Source of the DNA: Utricularia gibba | Taxonomy: Eukaryota; Streptophyta; Magnoliopsida; Lamiales; Lentibulariaceae | Assembly (NCBI GenBank): GCA_002189035.1 | Contig: CM007989.1 | Coordinates: forward strand, 1,860,001-1,924,000 | Direction of reading: 5' to 3' | Length of the DNA stretch: 64,000 nucleotides | In this document: positions 62,265 to 64,000 of the stretch, piece after piece | How positions within the stretch are numbered: position 1 is the first letter of the stretch | How the letters are laid out: every line of letters begins with the position of its first letter | Translations under genes and position numbers: made by a program | Notes under the pieces: generated by a model | Told to the model about the DNA's origin: nothing | Databases searched by the model: none | Seen by the model: only the letters and a program-made list of their open reading frames with translations

Positions 62265-63381
62265 TTAGGGAACTGCATCCCCTGAGGGTGTTTTGGCATT
62301 CAGGTTACCATAGTGGAGGCGGCAGACGGGCATGTAAACATCAGCACCACCGATCAGGTCTCTCTGAGTCTCCTCTGTCTTCCTCAGAGTGAAGAATGCG
62401 CGCTTCCCACATACTTCACAGCGGGCTGTCAGCTTGGTTACAGTGTCTGCAAGTGGGATGATATCCAGAACCGACCCAAAGCTCCTCCTATTATTGCATA
62501 TCATGCGAATCGATTAAAGAATCATATGGCAATGATATCTTGTTCAGAATTTTTTTTAAAAAAAATGAGCAGATTGTGAATGTGCATTCATCGTGGTTTT
62601 ACTCTTTTAAGTAATGCGTATGCTGTAATAAATTACCTTGTGTAGTCGCCATCCAGCCCGGCAACAACGATGGTCTTGCCATCAAGATCAGCTGCTTGAC
62701 AGCAGAAATCGTAAAGGTCATCAAAGAATTGTGCTTCATCAATGCCGATCACATCGACCTGTTGAATCATCGTTGTTTTATTAGCTCGATGGTGCTATAG
62801 GAACAGCTAAGCATCAAAAAGTTATGAACTTGATTAATTCAACCATGATCGTCGTTGAAGACAAAAGAAAGCAACAGGGCAAGACATATCTCATTAGAGG
62901 AAGAAAGAATCGCCCTCTACATCACTCAACAACTGCATCCATGAAGAATTAACACAAGAAGTGGCCTGTAGGATTACCTTGTTGTAGCGATCGAGGCCGA
63001 ATTTGTGCTTGAAAGACGAGAGGTCCGACAAAGACCAGCATGGAAACCGTTTCCCGTCGTGGGTCACCACCGAATCCACCGCGTAACGCGTATCCTTGCT
63101 AGACTTTATCATCACCACCTTTCTACAAAAACCCAACCGACTGACTATAAGCGCTACATCAGTTGCCAACACACATATACCCATAAAAAAAAAATCATCG
63201 ACATACGACGGAATCAAACAAAAAAGCAGGGAAAGAATGCCGAATGACGCGATCAAATAGCGAACCTGCCGGATTGAGCCTCAGCGGTCACCCGGAAGAG
63301 GAGCGCTGTGGATTTTCCGGCGAACATAGGACCGAGGATGACATGAATCTGACCACCTTCTGCGGATGAAGACATGATCAT
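62265..63381 (-). CDS. TK1: thymidine kinase (TK1 type)
   Basis: Four exons (63381-63266, 63122-62978, 62758-62637, 62487-62265) give 201 residues with consistent phases. The enzyme phosphorylates thymidine in nucleotide salvage. The P-loop is GPMFAGKST (residues 17-25), the Walker B-like motif is DEAQFFDD, and zinc ligands lie in [10 protein letters not shown] and the C-terminal CRLHYG. The start is [10 protein letters not shown] at 63381; a second ATG two codons later is equally possible. The short N-terminus has no obvious transit peptide, so a cytosolic location is likely, though plant TK1 forms can also enter organelles. Confidence 0.95.
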
Positions 63382-63454
63382 CTGAGAAAGACAGGAATGA
63401 GTGGGCGCGTACACTAGCAGTGGCTTACCAGTCACGATCTCGACTTGCAGGCGG

Positions 63455-63462
63455 CTTTATAC
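63455..63462 (-). promoter_or_regulatory. TATA box of thymidine kinase gene
   Basis: On the minus strand GTATAAAG lies about 75 bases before the start codon, a normal distance. Confidence 0.6.
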
Positions 63463-64000
63463 AATCTCAAGTTTCAGGAGGGAAGGGAAACTTGAAAAAA
63501 TCTGAAACGCGCCCGCGCCAACATTTCAATCGTCTTTTTTTGTTTTCCCAAACTACCCCTCCTTTGGGCCCAGCCCAACCCCATTCTGCGGCATCCCACA
63601 TCGGGCCATCTGTGTACGGTTTAGAATTAATTATTAAAAAAATTGATTTTGCATATATAAACAAAGAACTGATAGAACATGTAAAATTTTTTGAAAAATA
63701 ATTTTATAATATGATAAAACAATGAAAATTAACACGCGTTCTTGTTTCTAAATAGTAAAGATCAATTATATCTGATATTTAAATAATAGTCATTCAGAAT
63801 GTTTAAGATAAAAAAATATTTAGTATTATTTTTATTTAATATATCAAATTTTAAATGTTAAATACATTACATAAGTTAAAAATATTGAGGATCAATTATA
63901 TCAAAATGAATTACATGCATCGTTCTTAACAAATAGTGGAGACTAATTTGTATGTAAACATGAAATTTTTTCAACATTAAATATTATGAAAAAGAAGTAA
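63463..64000. other. thymidine kinase upstream region, AT-rich end of window
   Basis: 63463-63620 is the promoter side. From 63620 to the end the sequence is AT-rich without coding signal. Confidence 0.4.

Overview
This window is nuclear DNA from a flowering plant. The genes have GT-AG introns, AT-rich introns and spacers, and more GC-rich exons, and their products are plant-specific: a DYW-type PPR protein, a CDPK, a FAR1/FHY3 factor, a CIN-type TCP factor, a PDR-type ABCG transporter, a fasciclin-like arabinogalactan protein, a SOFL-like protein and the small subunit of heterodimeric GGPP synthase. I see no operons, phage, CRISPR arrays or rRNA/tRNA genes, and only weak traces of transposable elements. 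The clade within angiosperms cannot be fixed from this sequence alone.

Layout. 0-4.6 kb: one small gene on the minus strand (308-616), then spacer with a few uncertain ORFs. 4.6-12.4 kb, plus strand: intronless GGPPS small subunit, 20-exon mitochondrial/cytosolic aconitase, translation factor eIF1 (SUI1). 12.5-17.5 kb, minus strand: 8-exon CDPK and a one-exon DYW PPR gene. 19-21 kb, plus: tryptophan synthase beta. 23.7-24.2 kb, plus: small SOFL-like gene. 25.7-29.8 kb, plus: PDI-C type protein (ERV fold plus thioredoxin domain). 30.2-36.3 kb, minus: R3H/ankyrin DEIH-box helicase (DExH6/NIH type). 37.3-38.5 kb, minus: FLA protein. 40.9-43.9 kb, plus: FHY3-like factor. 45.0-47.2 kb, plus: plant coiled-coil protein of unknown function. 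47.6-53.6 kb, minus: 20-exon full-size ABCG. 55.5-56.6 kb, minus: mitochondrial NFU protein. 59.9-60.9 kb, plus: TCP factor. 62.3-63.4 kb, minus: thymidine kinase. Three gene pairs converge with short 3' spacers (eIF1/CDPK, PDI/helicase, coiled-coil/ABCG).

The genes do not form one pathway. They cover plastid isoprenoids, the TCA/glyoxylate cycle, translation initiation, calcium signalling, organelle RNA editing, tryptophan synthesis, ER-Golgi redox/trafficking, RNA unwinding, cell wall, light signalling, transport, Fe-S assembly, leaf development and nucleotide salvage.

The strongest unexpected signal is a recurring defect. At least seven otherwise well conserved genes carry single-base deletions that break the frame. 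Nearly all fall in G or C runs, and one inserted base restores the conserved family sequence. The shared signature points to undercalled G/C homopolymers in the assembly rather than seven neighbouring pseudogenes, but only reads or transcripts can decide. I found no evidence for a new multi-gene system.
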